Shown here piece by piece: positions 12,939 to 16,221 of a DNA stretch of 16,221 bases. The stretch spans positions 1 through 16,221 of the forward strand of contig QMLM01000011.1 in the NCBI GenBank assembly GCA_003646745.1, written 5' to 3'. Position 1 is the stretch's first letter. Each line of letters opens with the position of its first letter. A program made the translations under genes and the position numbers. Source of the DNA: Deltaproteobacteria bacterium. Lineage in GTDB: Bacteria; Desulfobacterota; B13-G15; RBG-16-54-18. The notes below the pieces were generated by a model. It made no database searches. It saw only the letters and a program-made list of their open reading frames with translations, and had not been told where the DNA came from.

Positions 12939-14234
12939 TCAATCCCTCTTGCGGAAAAAGTCCTTGACCATCTTGATGGCACAGAATTTCCCACACATAG
13001 TGCAGACTTCGTCCATTTGGGGCTTACTCTGCTCTCGGTACCTCCTGGCCTTTACAGGATCGATGGAGAGGCGAATCTGCTGCTCCCAATCGAGGGCCTT
13101 TCTCGCTCGGGAGATCCTCTCATCCCATTCCATTGCCCCCCTGCGGCCGCGGGCCACATCGGCAGCATGGCCAGCTATGCGTGTGGCGATCACACCCTCA
13201 CGCACATCGTCAGGGGAGGGCAGCTTGAGGTGTTCGGCTGGGGTAACGTAGCAGAGAAAGTCCGCCCCTGCATAGGCGGCCAGGGCCCCCCCAATGGCAC
13301 ACACGATATGATCGTAACCTGGAGCTACATCGGTTACTAGCGGACCCAAGACATAAAAGGGCGCACCCTTACACAGCTTCTTCTCCAAAAGGACATTGGC
13401 CTCGATCTGATCCAAGGGGACGTGACCTGGCCCCTCTATCATCACCTGCACCTGTGCCTCCCAAGCCCTCTCGGTCAACTCTCCCAATAGAAGAAGTTCC
13501 TGGATCTGGGGACGATCGGTGGCATCGGCCAAACAGCCGGGGCGAAGCCCATCGCCCAAGCTTAGGGTCACATCATACTTTTGGGCGATCTCCAAGAGAC
13601 GGTCGAAGTGTTCGTAGAGGGGATTTTCCCGCTCATTGTATATCATCCAAGTGGTGAGAAAGGCGCCCCCTCTGCTGACAATATCCGTTATTCTTCCCTG
13701 GGCCTTCAGTCTCTCCAAAGTGCTCAAGGTAACCCCGCAGTGCACGGTAATGAAATCCACCCCGTCTCTGGCGTGCCTCTCGATTACCTCGAAGAGGTCA
13801 TCTGGGGTCATAAAAACGATCCCGCCCTTGCGCTCCGCTACCTCAATGGCGGCCTGATAAATAGGAACTGTGCCTACCGGCAGCTGTGACCTCTCTAGGA
13901 TGAGCCTGCGGATATAATCAATATCCCCCCCTGTGCTCAGGTCCATCACTGTGTCGGCACCGGCCTCCACCGCCACCTCCAGCTTCTGAAGTTCTTCCGC
14001 AGGATCGGCATGGTCAGAGGATGTCCCGATATTGGCGTTTACCTTGACGGTCAATCCCTCTCCAATACCCTTAGGCCGCAGCCCTCGGTGGCCCCGGTTT
14101 ACGGGAATGACTACCCTTCCCTTGGCCACTCGCTCCATGAGCACCTGGAGTTCCACCCCCTCATCTCGTGCCACCTCCTTCATCTCAGCAGTGACCTCTC
14201 CTTTCCTCGCCTTTGCTAACTGGGTCTCTATCAT
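12939..14234 (-). CDS. thiC: Phosphomethylpyrimidine synthase ThiC
   Basis: ThiC is a radical-SAM enzyme that rearranges aminoimidazole ribotide into hydroxymethylpyrimidine phosphate, the pyrimidine half of thiamine. The 431-residue length matches the short ThiC group that lacks the extra N-terminal domain of enteric ThiC. Motifs include VKVNANIGTSSDH, DLSTGGDIDYIRRLIL, GTVPIYQAA, FITVHCGVT, RGGAFLTTWM, SLGDGLRPGCLADATD, MIEGPGHVPLDQI and PFYVLGPLVTDVAPGYDHI. The C-terminal 4Fe-4S motif is CTMCGKFC (Cys411, 414, 418). AGGAGA precedes ATG 14234. Nothing resembling a TPP riboswitch fits in the 45 bases to thiDN, so any riboswitch must lie before thi4, outside the window. Confidence 0.97.
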   Translation of the reverse strand: MIETQLAKARKGEVTAEMKEVARDEGVELQVLMERVAKGRVVIPVNRGHRGLRPKGIGEGLTVKVNANIGTSSDHADPAEELQKLEVAVEAGADTVMDLSTGGDIDYIRRLILERSQLPVGTVPIYQAAIEVAERKGGIVFMTPDDLFEVIERHARDGVDFITVHCGVTLSTLERLKAQGRITDIVSRGGAFLTTWMIYNERENPLYEHFDRLLEIAQKYDVTLSLGDGLRPGCLADATDRPQIQELLLLGELTERAWEAQVQVMIEGPGHVPLDQIEANVLLEKKLCKGAPFYVLGPLVTDVAPGYDHIVCAIGGALAAYAGADFLCYVTPAEHLKLPSPDDVREGVIATRIAGHAADVARGRRGAMEWDERISRARKALDWEQQIRLSIDPVKARRYREQSKPQMDEVCTMCGKFCAIKMVKDFFRKRD

Positions 14235-14279
14235 ATTCTTTCTCCTGTGAATCTCTCCATTTATTTCACGGAAGTCTTT

Positions 14280-15632
14280 TTAGTTACTTCGCCTCCTCAC
14301 AGATCTATTTATATCAATAACTTTCTTCACAACCTCTTCAGGATCTCTACCCAAAACCCGGACCATGGGCTCCTTACCCCATCCCCCTTCATCATAGATC
14401 ACATCTGGCACCTCTTTTGCCTCGGCCAGAACCTTATCCACCGCCCAAGCCAGCGAACGCCCTTCCTCTTCCTTAATCTCTTGGGGTTCCTCCTTTCGGT
14501 CAAAACAGTGGGTGCGCAAACCCCCTCTTCTGCAGGCTTGCAAAATGTCAGGGGAGAACCTTATATTCATGGCCGAGCGATAGGAGGGGTCATATCTCAT
14601 GACGGTAAGGATGATAGAGGCGACATGCTGAGAGGCACCAAATTCTGGGGCATCAGCCACCACAACGGTATCCCTCAATCTTACTATCCTGCCGGGGAAG
14701 GCCGCCACCTCCCCTTTATCTTGAGCAAAGGGAAGGGCATAGCCGAGATTAGAGGAGACCTCGGGAACGAGTTCTCCTATGCCCTCCTCCTCTTTTAATC
14801 TAAGGAAGGCCTCTCTTAAGGCCCCAATTACACCATATCTCTCCCCCTCTTTGGCCAAATAGGCATGGGGATTGGCGAACTTCCTCCCCTCACCGGCCGC
14901 AAAGGCCGCCCTGATGCTCAAAAGGGTAAAAGATCTGCCCCTTTGCACAGCCTCCTTCACCGAGGCCCCTTTGGCCAACTCAGTAGTGATAGCGGCAGAC
15001 AGCACACACCCGGTGCCATGGGCCTCAACCACCCCTACCCTCTCTGAGCTGAACTCCGTGAACCCTGATCCATCAAGGAGAATGTCCACTGGGTCTGCCT
15101 CCAGGTGACCCCCCTTAACCAAGACCGCCTCAGCGCCTAATCCGCGGATCCGGCGGGCAGCCTCCTTCATTCTTTCCACAGTATTTACATCCATGCCCGT
15201 TAACGCAGCTGCCTCAGGAAGATTAGGAGTTACTAAAAGGGCCCTAGGAAGCAATTCCTTCATCAGTGCCTCTTTACCATCTTCCTTTAAAAGAGGGCTG
15301 CCATCTTTAGCCACAATAACGGGATCTACCACCAGCCTTTCCACCCGATACTGAGCTAGTTTTTTGGCCACCGTCCTTACCACCTCACCATCCCAGAGCA
15401 TCCCTGTCTTCGCACCGTCGACCCTCATATCGGAGAAAATAGCGTCCATCTGCGCCTCGATAAAGGTAAGTGGAACCGGATATATCGACTGAACCCCCAA
15501 GCTATTCTGAGCGGTAAGGGCGGTGATTACACTCATCCCATATCCCCCTAAGATGGTGATGGTCTTAAGGTCTGCCTGGATCCCTGCCCCGCCTCCGGTA
15601 TCAGACCCTGCTATGGTCAAAACCCTCTTCAT
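14280..15632 (-). CDS. Fused HMP-phosphate kinase ThiD and thiamine-phosphate synthase ThiN
   Basis: This 450-residue protein joins two activities of thiamine synthesis. Residues 1 to about 260 are ThiD, which phosphorylates hydroxymethylpyrimidine (phosphate): TIAGSDTGGGAGIQADLKT, DPVIVAKDGSPLL, VTPNLPEAAALTG, EAVLVKGGH and VEAHGTGCVLSAAI. Residues about 280-450 are ThiN: ELVPEVSSNLGYALPFAQ, EVAAFPGRIVRL, FGASQHVASIILTVMRYDPSYRSAMNIRFS and DEGGWGKEPMVRVLG. ThiN couples the pyrimidine and thiazole halves and stands in for ThiE. The fusion is well known in archaea and in some bacteria. ATG 15632 overlaps the Thi4 stop as ATGA, so translation is coupled. Confidence 0.93.
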   Translation of the reverse strand: MKRVLTIAGSDTGGGAGIQADLKTITILGGYGMSVITALTAQNSLGVQSIYPVPLTFIEAQMDAIFSDMRVDGAKTGMLWDGEVVRTVAKKLAQYRVERLVVDPVIVAKDGSPLLKEDGKEALMKELLPRALLVTPNLPEAAALTGMDVNTVERMKEAARRIRGLGAEAVLVKGGHLEADPVDILLDGSGFTEFSSERVGVVEAHGTGCVLSAAITTELAKGASVKEAVQRGRSFTLLSIRAAFAAGEGRKFANPHAYLAKEGERYGVIGALREAFLRLKEEEGIGELVPEVSSNLGYALPFAQDKGEVAAFPGRIVRLRDTVVVADAPEFGASQHVASIILTVMRYDPSYRSAMNIRFSPDILQACRRGGLRTHCFDRKEEPQEIKEEEGRSLAWAVDKVLAEAKEVPDVIYDEGGWGKEPMVRVLGRDPEEVVKKVIDINRSVRRRSN

Positions 15633-16221
15633 CGCCCCTCCTTGAGCCTTTCGGCAATCAGGGCAGCGGCCTTCTGGCCAGAGAGCAGCATTCCTCCAAA
15701 TATAGGCCCCATCCTATAGGCACCGAAAGTGGCGTTGGCAGACATTCCCGCCACGAATACCCCCGGGAAGACCTCTTTGGTATTCTCAAGGGTCTTTTGC
15801 TCTGCGACTTCTGCCCAGAGGGACCTCTCCCCCATGACCCTTCCCGTGGGGGTAAGCAAATCGACATCTACCTTGCGTTCAATTACCTTAACCACCTCTG
15901 TATCATGCCCTGTAGCATCAATTACATATTTGCTCCTGATGGTCAAAGGATCTACGTGGAGGCCGGCCATCTGGACCGCTGTCCAGTTCAAGACCAATCC
16001 GACCACCCTCTGCTCGCGCACCACCACATCCTCAACACTCATCAGATTAAAAATCTTTGCACCCACTTGGGCAGTCTTTGAACAAATGGTCGATATAGAC
16101 TCCACAGCATCGGCCGTGTAATAGCCATCTTGGTACAGTTCACTCTCTATGCCGAACTCATCTAAGATCCTTTTGCCCGCCTCCTGCACCACTATCTCAT
16201 TGAACATCATGCCGCCACCCC
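15629..16221 (-). CDS. thi4: Sulfide-dependent ADP-thiazole synthase (Thi4 family), 5' end outside window
   Basis: Thi4 makes the thiazole half of thiamine from NAD and glycine. About 196 residues of the C-terminal part are present; the frame continues upstream past the window edge as GGG before MMFNEIVV, matching the GGGMxF loop inside the family, so the ATG at 16210 is not the start. Other family features are DEFGIESELYQDGYYTADAVESIST, NWTAVQMAGLHVDPLTIRS, YVIDATGHDTEVV and the FAD/NAD-binding GMSANATFGAYRMGPIFGGMLLSGQKAA. The yeast enzyme destroys its own cysteine to supply sulfur; the only Cys seen here is in STICSKT and none follows the GHD motif, so I infer free sulfide as the donor, which fits an anaerobe. 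First visible gene of thi4-thiDN-thiC-bioD. Confidence 0.9.
   Translation of the reverse strand, partial: GGGMMFNEIVVQEAGKRILDEFGIESELYQDGYYTADAVESISTICSKTAQVGAKIFNLMSVEDVVVREQRVVGLVLNWTAVQMAGLHVDPLTIRSKYVIDATGHDTEVVKVIERKVDVDLLTPTGRVMGERSLWAEVAEQKTLENTKEVFPGVFVAGMSANATFGAYRMGPIFGGMLLSGQKAAALIAERLKEGR

Noticed and set aside
12771..13340. A 189-codon plus-strand frame opposite bioD and thiC
   Set aside because: It spans two genuine genes on the other strand and shows no family motif or ribosome-binding site.
14235..14279. A TPP riboswitch before thiC
   Set aside because: The 45-base gap is too short and has none of the conserved TPP aptamer segments.
1..16221. Genome-wide reassignment of TGA as an explanation for the comF codon
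   Set aside because: Several conserved genes in the window end in TGA exactly where their families end, so TGA works as a normal stop here.

Overview
The window reads as a compact, gene-dense chromosomal segment of a Gram-negative, probably anaerobic bacterium. The order proA-nadD-rsfS-rlmH, a LapA/LapB-type envelope protein with a metal-binding C-terminus, and a thiamine operon using a Thi4-type thiazole synthase and a ThiD-ThiN fusion all suggest a Desulfobacterota-like (deltaproteobacterial) or related thermophilic lineage. That placement is inference from gene content. There are no transposases, phage genes, CRISPR arrays, rRNAs or tRNAs, and most genes are housekeeping.

Layout. Positions 2-5322 (+ strand): the end of proA, then nadD, rsfS, rlmH, a LapA-LapB-like TPR protein, comF and a Rossmann/DUF2520 protein, mostly overlapping or separated by a few bases. 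Positions 5362-8574 (- strand): tsaD, rsmA and a type-2 glycerate kinase. Positions 8725-10447 (+): an MBL-fold hydrolase and ribD, behind a near-consensus promoter divergent from tsaD. Positions 10448-11010: a decayed C_GCAxxG_C_C fragment (- strand) and a regulatory leader. Positions 11011-12201 (+): an aminotransferase. Positions 12206-16221 (-): thi4 (cut by the window edge), thiDN, thiC and bioD, a cofactor operon that converges on the aminotransferase.

Two things stand out. First, comF has an in-frame TGA at the exact position of the first cysteine of its N-terminal zinc ribbon (TGA-Pro-Ile-Cys, where the family has CxxC). Just downstream is a G/C-rich hairpin with an AGGUA loop, placed where a bacterial SECIS element would sit. 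It is either a candidate selenocysteine-containing ComF or a nonsense-mutated gene that restarts at GTG 3779.

Second, the aminotransferase is preceded by what looks like a complete phenylalanine transcription attenuator: a promoter, a Shine-Dalgarno sequence, a 19-codon leader peptide with seven Phe codons, a 12-bp antiterminator and a mutually exclusive terminator with a U-run. The layout predicts that scarcity of charged tRNA-Phe switches the gene on, which assigns the otherwise generic aminotransferase to phenylalanine synthesis.

Functional links: proA is proline synthesis; nadD, ribD, the thi genes and bioD are cofactor synthesis; rsfS, rlmH, rsmA and tsaD act on the ribosome or tRNA; the LapAB-like protein points to control of lipopolysaccharide supply.
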